A DNA stretch of 64,000 bases from Alphaproteobacteria bacterium (lineage in GTDB: Bacteria > Pseudomonadota > Alphaproteobacteria > JAUHZC01). Shown piece after piece: positions 1 through 9,169 of this stretch. The position numbers and the translations under genes were made by a program. The DNA is taken from contig JAUHZC010000003.1 in the NCBI GenBank assembly GCA_030425805.1, positions 126,701 to 190,700 of the forward strand, given 5' to 3'. The notes under the pieces were generated by a model that worked only from the letters and a program-made list of their open reading frames with translations, did not search any database and had not been told where the DNA came from. Each line of letters opens with the position of its first letter. Within the stretch, counting starts at the first letter, position 1.

Positions 1-191
1 CTCTATTAAATCTTTTAGTATGTCCAACGACAAAGGGCCCTCTTATTCTGGACAAGAAGGCAGGGGAGCTCATTAGTCCAAAGGCTCAGCTTGCATATCC
101 CATTCGGGATGATATCCCTGTCATGCTTCCAGAAGAAGCTCGCCCTTTGACGGAAGAGGAAATCAAAAAATATAAGCCCAAGAAAGGGTAA
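1..191 (+). CDS. Trm112/YcaR-family small protein (UPF0434), 3' part
   Basis: An open frame enters from the window edge and ends with TAA at 189-191; about 62 codons are visible and only a few N-terminal residues should be missing. The readable protein starts [14 protein letters not shown], continues through [19 protein letters not shown] and ends KKYKPKKG. This matches the Trm112/YcaR family: a CPxxxGPL segment followed by the AYPIRDxIPVML strand and an acidic tail. Family members are short zinc-ribbon-like proteins that in many organisms activate methyltransferases; bacterial copies often keep only part of the cysteine set, and here one cysteine is visible. The stop lies 6 bases before the mfd start, so the two are probably co-transcribed. 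Family assignment is firm; the partner is not known. Confidence 0.8.
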   Translation, partial: LLNLLVCPTTKGPLILDKKAGELISPKAQLAYPIRDDIPVMLPEEARPLTEEEIKKYKPKKG

Positions 192-197
192 GGGTCC

Positions 198-3100
198 TTG
201 CTTCACTTGCCTTCTTCTTTGAATAGCGGAACGCTGGGTCCGGTTTTGCCTGGAGCTCTACCCTGGGTTTTGAATGAGGTTGTGCGGGCAAAAAAATTAG
301 TACTGTTTCCAGTTGAAAATGAAAAAGAGATGCGCCGATTACAGGTGCAAATGCAAACCTTAAATCCAAGCTTAGAGGTCCTATGCTTCCCGGCTTGGGA
401 TACGGTACCTTATGATCGGTCTTCTCCCCAAGCCCACCTCATGGCAGAGCGTGCCCAAACTCTAGGGCGGTTAAAAAATCTTCAGGGGAAAGCGCCGCTC
501 CTTGTGCTGACAACGCTTAAAAGCATAGTCCAGAGAGTTTTGCCTATAGGTTTCCAAGGGGAAGAAATCACTTTGAAACCACAGGAAACCCTGGATCGTG
601 ATGATCTCATCAAATCTTTAACAAATCAGGGATACCATCGTGTCATGACGGTGCGTGAGCCTGGGGAGTTTGCAGTTCGGGGAAGCTTGATAGATCTTTT
701 TCCCCTTTTAGAAGAGCAAGGATACCGCCTTGATTTCTTTGGAGATGAAATTGAAGAAATTAAAGTTTTTGATCCTCTCACCCAGGTTTCAAAGGAGGCA
801 GTTTCTTCTCTCATACTGAGTCCTTTTCAGGAGTTTCCGATCCAAGAGTCGCAGATTTCTCTTTTCCGGTCCCAGTATCGGGAGCTTTTTGGAGCCCAAA
901 GTGCAAATGATCCTCTTTACCAGGAAGTCTCATTAGGTCATCGCCCGAAGGGAGTTGAACAGTGGGCGCCTCTCTTTTTTGAAAAGCCATTGCCAAGTTT
1001 GTTTGATACAAATCAAAATATCACAGTGGTTTTACCTTCTGGATGGGAGGAGGCATTAGCTAAATCATGGGAACTGATAGAGGAGTATTACCAGGGACGT
1101 CTTGCCCTGTTAAAGAGCAAAACTGAGTCTCTTCCATACTATCCTCTCCCTCCCGAAAAACTTTATGTCTCTTTGGCAGAGCTTCAGGATGCTGCCAAAA
1201 ATAGAACGCTTTTGTTAAGCCCTTTTGCGCCTGCATCAGAAAAAGCTGGGGCTCATCTTTCCTTCAAGCCAATTTCTCCTTTTGGACCTCATCGGGGCCA
1301 GAGATTAGAAGAATTAAAAGGCCGGATCTCTGATGCGGCTTATCCCTTAATTTTAACAGTGTCTTCAGAGGGGCAAAAAGCCCAAATTGCTCGCCTCTTT
1401 GAAGATGTTCAAATTCCTGTCCAGGGAGAGGCCGTCTTGTCTCAGAATATTGCTGAGCTAGAGCCGGGGCTCTGGATTGGGCAGGGAGATTTTCTAGAAG
1501 GTTTTCAAACGCCTGAATTTGAGTTAATCCCAGCAAGCTTGATTCTTGGGAAGGAAACAACACGATCTGCCAAACAGCAAAAAGATGCTGCCAATTTTAT
1601 TGCTGAAGCTTCTGCTTTGTCGCCAGGGGATCTTATTGTCCACGAGGATCATGGCATTGGGCGCTTCATAGCCTTGACTCCCCTTGATATTGATGGGGCA
1701 GTGCGAGACTTTATTGAGCTTGAATATGCAGACCAGGATAAGCTTTATCTTCCTGCAGAAAATCTTGATCTTCTGACTCGGTATGGATCAGGAGAGATGC
1801 TGGTTCCTCTCGATCGTTTGGGAGCGAAAGGATGGCAATTACGCAAAGCTAAAGCCAAGGGCCGCATTAAAGTTGCTGCAGAAAAAGTCATTGAGCTGGC
1901 TGCCCAAAGAGCTTTAAAAAAAGCGCCTCTCTTTCCCTTGCCGGGGGAAAGTTACGGTCAATTTGAACGCCGCTTTCCTTTTCAGGAAACAGATGACCAA
2001 TTGGCAGCAATTTCAGATGTAATCCAAGACCTTGAACGGGGTCAGCCTATGGATCGGCTCATTTGTGGAGATGTGGGTTTTGGGAAAACAGAAGTTGCTT
2101 TGAGGGCTGCATTCATTGTTGCAGGACAAGGCGCACAAGTTGCGGTAATTGTGCCGACGACCCTGCTTTGCCGGCAGCATAGTGCAAACTTCCAAAGACG
2201 ATTCCAGGACACGGGTTTGAAGGTTGCGTCTCTCTCACGGCTGACAACACCGAATCAAGCTAAGGGGATTCGTCGGGAATTAAAAGAGGGCAAGGTGGAT
2301 ATTGTCATTGGTACCCATGCTCTTTTAAGCAAGCACGTCTCTTTTAAAAACCTGGGCTTGGTTATTGTAGATGAAGAGCAGCACTTTGGTGTTCAGCAAA
2401 AGGAGAAAATTAGATCTCTTGCTGCACAAATTCATGTGCTGACATTGACAGCAACACCTATTCCCCGGACACTCCAGATGTCTATGAGTGGCGTCCGGGA
2501 TATGAGTTTAATCTCTACGCCCCCAGTTGATCGGCTGGCTGTGCGGACATTCATTTCACCGCTAGACCCTTTGATTGTGAAAGAAGCTCTTCTCCGAGAA
2601 AAGCATCGTGGTGGGCAGTCTTTTGTCGTTTGTCCTTATATTAAAAATCTGACCACTGCCCATGAACTTCTTCAGGAGCTTGTTCCGGATATGACAGTTG
2701 GTGTAGCGCATGGAGGGCTCACGGGACCTGCCTTGGATCAAGTAATGACACAGTTTGATGCTGGGGAGATCGATATTCTTCTTGCAACAAATATTATTGA
2801 ATCAGGGATTGATATTGCACGGGCAAATACCCTGGTTGTCATGAATGCGCACCTTTTTGGTCTGGCGCAGCTTTACCAAATTCGAGGGCGGATTGGTCGT
2901 TCTAAGGAGCGAGGGTATGCCTACCTGACATGGCCCGAGGCAACAACACTTACACCCCAGGCAGAAAAACGTCTGAGTGTTCTTCAAACCCTTGATACTT
3001 TGGGTGCGGGCTTCCAGCTTGCAAGCCATGATATGGATATTCGTGGTCCTGGAAATCTTCTGGGAGAAGAGCAATCAGGCCATATTAAAGAAGTTGGTGT

Positions 3101-3641
3101 TGAGCTTTATCAACACATGTTGCAGGAGGCTATTGCAGAAATTCAGGCCCAAGATCAGGGAGCACCTTCTAGAGAAATAGAGGAACATTGGTCTCCTCAG
3201 CTACAGCTTGGAATTTCATTCATTCTTCCACAGAGTTACATTGCAGATGATGCCGTGCGGATTGATTTTTATAAGCGTCTGAGTTGCGTGACGGATAAGG
3301 GCGAATTGGGGCCTCTTATCGGGGAGATGGTGGATCGTTTCGGCGCTCTTCCTGGGGAGGCAGAAAATTTAATTCAAGTGATTGAATTGAAGCTCCTTTG
3401 CCGGGAAACACAAGTGGAAAAAATTGAAGCTGGAAACAAGGGGTTCCTCATCACTTTTCACAAAAATACTTTTCCAGGTGTCGCGGGGCTTATGATTTAT
3501 TTGCGGCAACACCCAAACTGGGCAAAGATACGCCCAGATCAGCGCCTTTTTATTTCTCAGGGGCTTGCACAAAAATCAAAAAGATTGGGGGAAGCTAAAT
3601 CCCTCCTTACCCAACTCAGATCCTTCGTAAGTGAAGATTAA
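198..3641 (+). CDS. mfd: Transcription-repair coupling factor Mfd
   Basis: Mfd is an ATP-driven translocase that removes RNA polymerase stalled at DNA lesions and recruits UvrA. The 1147-residue product has nearly the length of E. coli Mfd (1148). The N-terminal third is the UvrB-like module (for example EFAVRGSLIDLFPLLEEQ). A CarD-like RNA-polymerase interaction domain begins near residue 474 (PGDLIVHEDHGIGRF). The helicase core has Walker A GDVGFGKTE near residue 624, DEEQ near 725, the TATPIPRTL motif and motif VI QIRGRIGRS. The C-terminal TRCF domain follows. The start is probably TTG at 198, six bases after the Trm112 stop, with AAAGGG and AAGGG just upstream; in-frame TTG codons at 207 and 219 are alternatives. 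Its stop codon overlaps the stop of the convergent response regulator by two bases. Confidence 0.96.
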   Translation: MLHLPSSLNSGTLGPVLPGALPWVLNEVVRAKKLVLFPVENEKEMRRLQVQMQTLNPSLEVLCFPAWDTVPYDRSSPQAHLMAERAQTLGRLKNLQGKAPLLVLTTLKSIVQRVLPIGFQGEEITLKPQETLDRDDLIKSLTNQGYHRVMTVREPGEFAVRGSLIDLFPLLEEQGYRLDFFGDEIEEIKVFDPLTQVSKEAVSSLILSPFQEFPIQESQISLFRSQYRELFGAQSANDPLYQEVSLGHRPKGVEQWAPLFFEKPLPSLFDTNQNITVVLPSGWEEALAKSWELIEEYYQGRLALLKSKTESLPYYPLPPEKLYVSLAELQDAAKNRTLLLSPFAPASEKAGAHLSFKPISPFGPHRGQRLEELKGRISDAAYPLILTVSSEGQKAQIARLFEDVQIPVQGEAVLSQNIAELEPGLWIGQGDFLEGFQTPEFELIPASLILGKETTRSAKQQKDAANFIAEASALSPGDLIVHEDHGIGRFIALTPLDIDGAVRDFIELEYADQDKLYLPAENLDLLTRYGSGEMLVPLDRLGAKGWQLRKAKAKGRIKVAAEKVIELAAQRALKKAPLFPLPGESYGQFERRFPFQETDDQLAAISDVIQDLERGQPMDRLICGDVGFGKTEVALRAAFIVAGQGAQVAVIVPTTLLCRQHSANFQRRFQDTGLKVASLSRLTTPNQAKGIRRELKEGKVDIVIGTHALLSKHVSFKNLGLVIVDEEQHFGVQQKEKIRSLAAQIHVLTLTATPIPRTLQMSMSGVRDMSLISTPPVDRLAVRTFISPLDPLIVKEALLREKHRGGQSFVVCPYIKNLTTAHELLQELVPDMTVGVAHGGLTGPALDQVMTQFDAGEIDILLATNIIESGIDIARANTLVVMNAHLFGLAQLYQIRGRIGRSKERGYAYLTWPEATTLTPQAEKRLSVLQTLDTLGAGFQLASHDMDIRGPGNLLGEEQSGHIKEVGVELYQHMLQEAIAEIQAQDQGAPSREIEEHWSPQLQLGISFILPQSYIADDAVRIDFYKRLSCVTDKGELGPLIGEMVDRFGALPGEAENLIQVIELKLLCRETQVEKIEAGNKGFLITFHKNTFPGVAGLMIYLRQHPNWAKIRPDQRLFISQGLAQKSKRLGEAKSLLTQLRSFVSED

Positions 3642-4507
3642 GCTTTTGAAAAGAGAGGCCGGGGATTTTTTTCAATATGGTATTTAAAGGGAAAATCTTC
3701 TGAAGTTTTAAGAGGAAAGGTGTATAGGGCTAGATCTTTGGGTGGGATTTCTCCATGAATTTCCTGGTGATAGGTGCAAAGTCCATGCTCTCCACCTTCT
3801 AAAAGGCTAATAACTTTTTTGGGAACCTTTCCCATGTATTGGGCCTCTTCAGCTTGTGTTGCTAGGCTGTTTTTGTCAAAGACGTATAGAAAAGATTCTT
3901 GGCCTTTTCCATCTTTGAGAAGGAAGACCCCTCCGTCCGTGAGCTTGTAAAATTCCCAATATTGGTCCTTTCCTATGAAGCTCATCATAAAATTAAGAAG
4001 AAGCTTGTCTCTTTCTTCCTGCAAAAATTCCTTGAAAAAAGATTTCGTGCTTCGGAGTACGTACTGGGGAAACTTAGCAAAAAACTCAGGATCTGCCTTA
4101 GAAATAAAACGGTCAATTCTAGCATCATTAAGGGCATCTGTAGCCTGATCATACCCAAAAATCCCTGAGAAAAGAATTTTTTGGGATTGTCTCCCAACCT
4201 CCTGCAGGAAGTCTATACCACTGAGAGATGCCATACTGTAGTCACTAATAACACAGGAAATTGTATTTATTTTACTGGGATCCTGGATAAAAGCCTCAAC
4301 ATCACCAGTATCAAAGCCATCATCGTCCATATAGCTCTGAATACGGTCAAGAGCTTGAAATTGATGTTCTCGAATGTAGCGTATAGCCTTTTTGGGACTA
4401 TTGAATGTTTGAATTTGAAAGGGAAAAGGAGACAGGAGCTTTTGTAGCCCTCTCAAGAAGGCTGCATCATCATCAACGACTAAAATTGTTGTTGGATAGT
4501 AAAGCAT
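3638..4507 (-). CDS. Response regulator with insertion in the receiver and unrecognised C-terminal domain (paralogue 1)
   Basis: The 289-residue protein begins with a CheY-like receiver: ILVVDDD gives the acidic pocket (D12-D14), CVISDYSM places the phosphoacceptor at D89, ILFSG the Ser/Thr position (S114) and FISKAD the lysine (K137). The acceptor normally lies near residue 55, so about 35 residues are inserted between beta-2 and beta-3, including an acidic stretch (MDDDGFDTGD). Residues about 150-289 form no output domain I recognise; there is no HTH, GGDEF, EAL or HD motif. The gene at 7251-8216 has the same architecture and the same YxPTTI N-terminus, so the two are paralogues. GGGAGAAGA precedes the ATG. 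No histidine kinase is adjacent. A role in phosphorelay signalling is inferred from the conserved phosphorylation residues only. Confidence 0.8.
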   Translation of the reverse strand: MLYYPTTILVVDDDAAFLRGLQKLLSPFPFQIQTFNSPKKAIRYIREHQFQALDRIQSYMDDDGFDTGDVEAFIQDPSKINTISCVISDYSMASLSGIDFLQEVGRQSQKILFSGIFGYDQATDALNDARIDRFISKADPEFFAKFPQYVLRSTKSFFKEFLQEERDKLLLNFMMSFIGKDQYWEFYKLTDGGVFLLKDGKGQESFLYVFDKNSLATQAEEAQYMGKVPKKVISLLEGGEHGLCTYHQEIHGEIPPKDLALYTFPLKTSEDFPFKYHIEKNPRPLFSKA

Positions 4508-4522
4508 TCTTCTCCCTATTTT

Positions 4523-4559
4523 ATATGTGTAAAGCGTAAAGCACTTTTAGCACACATAT
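4523..4559. promoter_or_regulatory. Inverted repeat upstream of response regulator 1
   Basis: ATATGTGT at 4523-4530 is the exact reverse complement of ACACATAT at 4552-4559, separated by 21 bases. It sits 16-52 bases upstream of the minus-strand start at 4507, where an operator or a leader hairpin would lie. No transcription factor can be named from the sequence. Confidence 0.35.
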
Positions 4560-4611
4560 CACTGTATCAGAAATCCCTTTATAAAGAGATAATACAACAT
4601 TTCCTACAATT

Positions 4612-5469
4612 TTACGAAAGGGGGGCCTCCCCTTCTGGGATATTAGGTGCTTCAGAAGCTTGGGCCTTTGCCTTGTTTTCGGAAGAATGTGCAGGCCTGG
4701 GTTGTTTAGAGGGAGCTTTAGCAGCTTCTGCTTTTGGCGTAGCCGGCTTAGTCGCCTCAGTTTGCTTGGCAGAAGATTTTGTGCTGACTTGATCACTGTT
4801 GTGAGTAGATGATGCAGGTTCGGCGCTTGTAGAAGCTGTCACTGAAGTTGCTGCAGGGGATTCTACAGAAGGTACATCAACTTGTGTAGCTTCATCATCT
4901 TGGAGGAGCTCAAACCATCCCCACATGAAGACACAAGTTACAATAATACCCCCAAGAATATATAGCCACTGTGGAATTTCGGAGAGAATAGGAAGAGACA
5001 ACGCCATGCCTTCTCTGTTCGCTGGAAGTGTAGCAGGGCTCTTGGAGCAGTGGGCTTGGTCATAGATTGGCTTGTACTTTTTAACGAGGATAACACCATC
5101 TAGGCCAAGATAATTCCCATAGGATCGAATGAAGCCAAGCGTGAAAACTCTCTCTGGCAAGGCAGTAAAGTCACCATCTTCAAGGGCCTGAAGATACCGC
5201 GCTTGAATCCGCAGGACGCGTGAAGCTTGTTCAACAGAAACTTTTAGCTGGCTGCGACGTTGGCGAAAAATCTCTCCAAAGTGATATGCTTGCTGATTTT
5301 GCTGAGAATCGTTAGCACTATCCTTAATAAGGGACTCCACATTTGGAGTTTCTGAGTTTGAAGATGGGGCCTCTGTCTCTTCAGCGGCTTGCTGGACATC
5401 CTTTACTTCTTTTGGATTCTCAGGCTTTGCCTTCTGAGTCGACCTTTTTTTCTGCGCTGCTGATGCCAT
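4612..5469 (-). CDS. RodZ-like membrane protein with cytoplasmic HTH_25 domain
   Basis: This 285-residue protein has the RodZ plan. A charged, low-complexity N-terminus of about 60 residues is followed by an HTH_25/Cro-like helix-turn-helix domain (about residues 63-125: GEIFRQRRSQLKVSVEQASR, ALPERVFTLGFIRSYGNYLG). A single transmembrane helix lies near residues 165-187 (WLYILGGIIVTCVFMWGW). An extracytoplasmic tail rich in Ala, Ser, Pro and Lys follows. In RodZ the HTH domain contacts MreB and helps organise the elongation machinery; whether this protein does so cannot be told here, because the usual ispG/gcpE neighbour is absent and the C-terminal beta domain is not evident. It lies between the two response regulators, next to a periplasmic protease, which suggests an envelope role. 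The ATG at 5469 starts MASAAQKKR. Confidence 0.72.
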   Translation of the reverse strand: MASAAQKKRSTQKAKPENPKEVKDVQQAAEETEAPSSNSETPNVESLIKDSANDSQQNQQAYHFGEIFRQRRSQLKVSVEQASRVLRIQARYLQALEDGDFTALPERVFTLGFIRSYGNYLGLDGVILVKKYKPIYDQAHCSKSPATLPANREGMALSLPILSEIPQWLYILGGIIVTCVFMWGWFELLQDDEATQVDVPSVESPAATSVTASTSAEPASSTHNSDQVSTKSSAKQTEATKPATPKAEAAKAPSKQPRPAHSSENKAKAQASEAPNIPEGEAPLS

Positions 5470-5558
5470 AGCCCCATCCTGTCACTTGTATAGTATTATT
5501 TAAGCAATTCTTTAGATAAGACACAAGGGGCAATAACAAAAATTGTGTCAAATTTGAG

Positions 5559-7187
5559 TTATCTCTCTTGAGAAAGCTCTTCTTTTTTTTGACTATTTAA
5601 AGTTTGGGGCAAAATGGAAGTCGGCTCTTCTTCATGAGCTTGCTCTGGTTGCACCGGCTCTTGTGCCTGTATAGCTTCTTTTTCAAGCATATTTGAGAGC
5701 TTACCCTTTTTAAGGTCTTCAACTGTATCAGAATAAGTGATCAATTGAGCTTTCCATTGCCCTGTTTTACGATCAAGTGAAAACAACATAGGGGGAGATT
5801 GGTAACGAGAGATACTCACAAATGCCCGCCGTTCTCCACGCGTTGTGATTGCTGTTTGGTTATACCCTGGTGCAACACCGTAGTTTCGGTATGTTACGCA
5901 GAAATTCTCTTTCTTCTGGAGTTCCGGAATTATTGTAAGGAGATCATCAAGAGAGCGAATAGGTTTTCCGTCCATAGATTCAATGAGAATTTGAAGGCCT
6001 AATCCTGTGTCAGCTGCAGGAAAAACATGGTGAAATGCACTTCCCTGTTGTACGTCTGTGACCATAACACGGCCTGTATTTGCTCCAGAGATATTACTCA
6101 TGAGCGGATCTATTTCATAAAAAGTTCCTCCCCCAAAAGCAAGAAGCTGTTTAACTTGTTGGTCACTTACACGCTCAGGAGTGAGTGTGATATCAGTCAT
6201 CTGTCCATGCCGCATGACCGTCAATGTAATGGGCGCATCTTTGTTTTGATTCATTTTAAGTTGGATGTTTTCAAGATTTGGCCCAACATCTTCTCCGTTA
6301 AATTTCATTAAAACATCCCCAACCTGGAGCCTTCCTTGAGCAGCTGTACCATGAAAAATACGGCAAAGATGAAGGATTTTTCCTGAAGCCTCAGGATACA
6401 TTTCGCGGTATTTATGGGCGAGGGTTTCTGGAAAATGGTCATGCCGGACAAGTTTATCAACCGGGAGATAGTCCCATTTTGCCCCAATTTCCCACCGCTC
6501 AGGCCAGGAAATGCCTGCTTGAATTTCTCTCAAAGCCACTTTCAGATACCCTGTATGCAAAGCAAAAGCTGAGCTGTCCATGTTCCCAGAGTATATGATA
6601 GCAACAACTTCCCCATCTGCATTCAGGACGGGGGAGCCACTTCCTCCGCCACGTGTGTTCAGGGAAAGACGCATGGACTGGCTTGGGAAAAAACCGCTTG
6701 TTTCATAAAGGCTAGAAATTCTTCCCGATTGAAATGAAAAGTCCTGGCCTTCATTTTTTCCGACAATAACAATAGTTTGACCAGGCTTTAAAGGGCTTTG
6801 TGAAAAGGTGAGTTCTTTTGCAACCTCAGGGAGCTCAGCAGGATCTACCTTGAGTAAAGCAAAATCATGGTAGGCATCTTCATAAATTTTTTGTGCTTCA
6901 AGTTGGCGCCCTGCATAGAGGCTAACATAATATTGACCAATGCTTGCACTCGCCAAAACATGCCGATTTGTCATGATAAGCCCGCGATTTTTATCAACGA
7001 TAAAACCTGTTCCATAAGAAACACCACGAGCTGTGTAGGCACCATGACTGATCCGGGATTCAATGCTCACAACCCCATTTTTGACCTTATCAAAAAGGGT
7101 TTTAATGTTAACGCCTTCGTCTTCTGCAATCGCAGATGTATGTAAGAAGAAGACAAAAATAGGAAGTAGGAAAAAGAAACGATACAT
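5559..7187 (-). CDS. Periplasmic trypsin-like serine protease with PDZ domains (Deg/Nma111-like)
   Basis: The 542-residue product starts with a signal peptide (MYRFFFLLPIFVFFLHTSAI, then AEDEG). The chymotrypsin fold carries the full triad: H76 in TNRHVL, D108 in YHDFALLKVD and S183 in RGGGSGSPV. Two PDZ-like regions follow (LQVGDVLMKFNGEDVG near 275-330 and LGLQILIESMDGKPI near 385-440), then a low-complexity Glu/Gln-rich tail. Deg-family proteases of this kind degrade or refold envelope proteins; the two-PDZ layout with a non-canonical first PDZ resembles the Nma111/Deg7 group. A GTG at 7199 would extend the frame by four codons, but GTGAGG just before the ATG at 7187 is the better ribosome binding site. 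It is flanked by the RodZ-like gene and response regulator 2, all on the minus strand. Confidence 0.87.
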   Translation of the reverse strand: MYRFFFLLPIFVFFLHTSAIAEDEGVNIKTLFDKVKNGVVSIESRISHGAYTARGVSYGTGFIVDKNRGLIMTNRHVLASASIGQYYVSLYAGRQLEAQKIYEDAYHDFALLKVDPAELPEVAKELTFSQSPLKPGQTIVIVGKNEGQDFSFQSGRISSLYETSGFFPSQSMRLSLNTRGGGSGSPVLNADGEVVAIIYSGNMDSSAFALHTGYLKVALREIQAGISWPERWEIGAKWDYLPVDKLVRHDHFPETLAHKYREMYPEASGKILHLCRIFHGTAAQGRLQVGDVLMKFNGEDVGPNLENIQLKMNQNKDAPITLTVMRHGQMTDITLTPERVSDQQVKQLLAFGGGTFYEIDPLMSNISGANTGRVMVTDVQQGSAFHHVFPAADTGLGLQILIESMDGKPIRSLDDLLTIIPELQKKENFCVTYRNYGVAPGYNQTAITTRGERRAFVSISRYQSPPMLFSLDRKTGQWKAQLITYSDTVEDLKKGKLSNMLEKEAIQAQEPVQPEQAHEEEPTSILPQTLNSQKKEELSQER

Positions 7188-7250
7188 AATAAGCCTCACA
7201 TGATCGAGACATCCTAGCGATAAATACCAAGAATGAAAAGGTCGTTTTGG

Positions 7251-8216
7251 CTAAACCTTCACAGTATCTCGAAAAGTTGTGTAGGTCGCAGGCTTGAGCC
7301 CAAGAAAAGCCAGTTCCTTGTGGTTAAGTCGACTATAGTAGAAATTTTTCTCTACCGATTGCTTCACTTTTATCAAGGGAGCTGATTTAAGGTCCCAAAA
7401 GCCAAAAGCTGGTGCCATCTTACGCTCTTTCACTTTGCGGATGTCCTCTTCAGAACGTCCCAAGGCCGTGAGGTCTGTTACAAATCTCTCGAAATCTTTG
7501 TCCCGGTAGACAAGCAATCCAGACATTTGTCCTTTGTTATCCATGAAAATCCGAGATCCGTTTGTGCAAACAGTATAAAACTCAGTTTTTGTAGAGGAAA
7601 GAAGAGCTGTTAAGAAGCCTTGATCCATTTCTTTGAGAAAAAGCTCTACATATGAGTCGCTTTCTACAATATCTGTATTCATCTTGCTGACATGTCTTTT
7701 ATACACTTGTCGGAAGTAGAGTTCCATTTGCATGGGCAGAAGATCTAGAATTTTCTTCAGGACTTCAATGGATCCCTTAGCAACGAAGCAATCAATCTCT
7801 TCATCATTAAGAAGCTCGACCCCTTCTTCAAAGGTTTGGGCTCCTGTTAACAGAACGCGACGAATTGATTTTTCAATGGGAACTTTCTTGAAAAAGGTAA
7901 GACCATCCATGATGGGCATGCGCATATCAGAAATTGCAACAGAAATAAGCTTATACCTATTTTGCTGATGGAGAATATGCTGCAGGGTTTCCTTATCAAC
8001 GTAATAAGAATCATGCCCTTCCCATTCTAACCACCGCCAGGAAGGCGAAGAAGGTTCATGGTGAATAAAACCTAAGAGTTCATGGGGGTCAACAAAAGCC
8101 TTAGCCTGGAACCCTTTTTGGCGAATCGCTTTTTCAAAGGAGTCGCAAAAATACTGAACATCATCGACAGTGACGATAGTCGTTGGGTGATAAAAGAGAA
8201 GGTCAAAATTCTTCAT
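7251..8216 (-). CDS. Response regulator with insertion in the receiver and unrecognised C-terminal domain (paralogue 2)
   Basis: This 321-residue paralogue of the protein at 3638-4507 has the same layout. YHPTTIVTVDD supplies the acidic pocket (D18, D19), VAISDMRMPIMDG the phosphoacceptor D97, VLLTG T124 and CFVAKG K147. As in paralogue 1 about 40 residues are inserted before the acceptor strand (SSPSWRWLEWEGHDSYYVD and following). The C-terminal half (about 155-321) is not a known output domain; its segment FYTVCTNGSRIFMDNKGQ aligns by eye with FYKLTDGGVFLLKDGKGQ of paralogue 1. The protein therefore probably signals through a shared, undescribed domain. It follows sucD by about 50 bases on the same strand; the short spacer includes TTAAAG-GA-CTTTAA, a small inverted repeat. 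No cognate kinase is nearby. Confidence 0.8.
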   Translation of the reverse strand: MKNFDLLFYHPTTIVTVDDVQYFCDSFEKAIRQKGFQAKAFVDPHELLGFIHHEPSSPSWRWLEWEGHDSYYVDKETLQHILHQQNRYKLISVAISDMRMPIMDGLTFFKKVPIEKSIRRVLLTGAQTFEEGVELLNDEEIDCFVAKGSIEVLKKILDLLPMQMELYFRQVYKRHVSKMNTDIVESDSYVELFLKEMDQGFLTALLSSTKTEFYTVCTNGSRIFMDNKGQMSGLLVYRDKDFERFVTDLTALGRSEEDIRKVKERKMAPAFGFWDLKSAPLIKVKQSVEKNFYYSRLNHKELAFLGLKPATYTTFRDTVKV

Positions 8217-8269
8217 GATGTAACCATTGTAAACTGTGAACCTTTAAAGTCCTTTAACATCCTATCACA

Positions 8270-9166
8270 CTATGCAAGATGAGCCTTTCCTGGATTTTGC
8301 ATCATCTCTGCCATAGCACTTCCCATATCGGCAGGAGAATCAATGACGTGCACGCTTGCATTTGTTAGAGCTTTCATCTTTGAATCAGCAGTACCAACTC
8401 CTCCAGAAATGATGGCGCCAGCATGTCCCATGCGCTTTCCTGGAGGGGCTGTTCGACCCGCAATAAACCCAACCATGGGTTTCTTAACAGGAAAAGATTT
8501 TAGGAATTCAGCAGCTTCTTCTTCTGCTGTACCTCCAATTTCTCCAATCATAATAATGCCCTCTGTTTCAGGGTCTTTTAAGAAAAGCTCTAAACAATCA
8601 ATAAAGTTTGTCCCATTGATGGGGTCTCCCCCAATTCCAATGCAGGTAGACTGACCAAGCCCATGCTGTGTGGTTTGCCATACAGCCTCATAGGTCAAGG
8701 TTCCAGATCGAGAAACAATCCCAATCGTGCCAGGTTTATGGATATGTCCTGGCATAATACCAATTTTACATTCATCAGGGGTGATGATTCCAGGACAGTT
8801 TGGACCAATCAAGCGGGTCTTTGATCCCTTAAGAGCTGCCTGGACTTTCATCATATCCAGAACAGGAATTCCTTCCGTGATGCAAGTGACAAGCGGGATT
8901 TCAGCATCAATGGCTTCCAAAATTGCATCTGCTGCAAAAGCGGGAGGAACGTAAATCACACTTGCATTCGCACCAGTTTCTGCAACAGCTTCCGCAACAG
9001 TATTAAAGATTGGGAGACCCAGATGCTCTGTTCCCCCTTTACCAGGTGTAACACCTCCAACCATTTTTGTACCGTAGGCAAGAGCTTGCTCAGTGTGAAA
9101 AGTACCATGCTGTCCTGTGATGCCCTGACAAATGACTTTTGTGTTTTTATTAACAAGTACGGACAT
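8270..9166 (-). CDS. sucD: Succinyl-CoA synthetase alpha subunit
   Basis: SucD binds CoA and carries the phosphohistidine of succinyl-CoA synthetase, which makes GTP or ATP from succinyl-CoA in the TCA cycle. The 298-residue length is normal. The Rossmann CoA-binding segment is at the N-terminus ([19 protein letters not shown]), the [14 protein letters not shown] block lies in the middle, and the catalytic histidine is in MGHAGAI near residue 248. The gene begins three bases after the sucC stop, so the subunits are translated from one message in the usual order sucC-sucD. No sucAB genes follow in this window; a response regulator does. Confidence 0.97.
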   Translation of the reverse strand: MSVLVNKNTKVICQGITGQHGTFHTEQALAYGTKMVGGVTPGKGGTEHLGLPIFNTVAEAVAETGANASVIYVPPAFAADAILEAIDAEIPLVTCITEGIPVLDMMKVQAALKGSKTRLIGPNCPGIITPDECKIGIMPGHIHKPGTIGIVSRSGTLTYEAVWQTTQHGLGQSTCIGIGGDPINGTNFIDCLELFLKDPETEGIIMIGEIGGTAEEEAAEFLKSFPVKKPMVGFIAGRTAPPGKRMGHAGAIISGGVGTADSKMKALTNASVHVIDSPADMGSAMAEMMQNPGKAHLA

Positions 9167-9169
9167 GGG

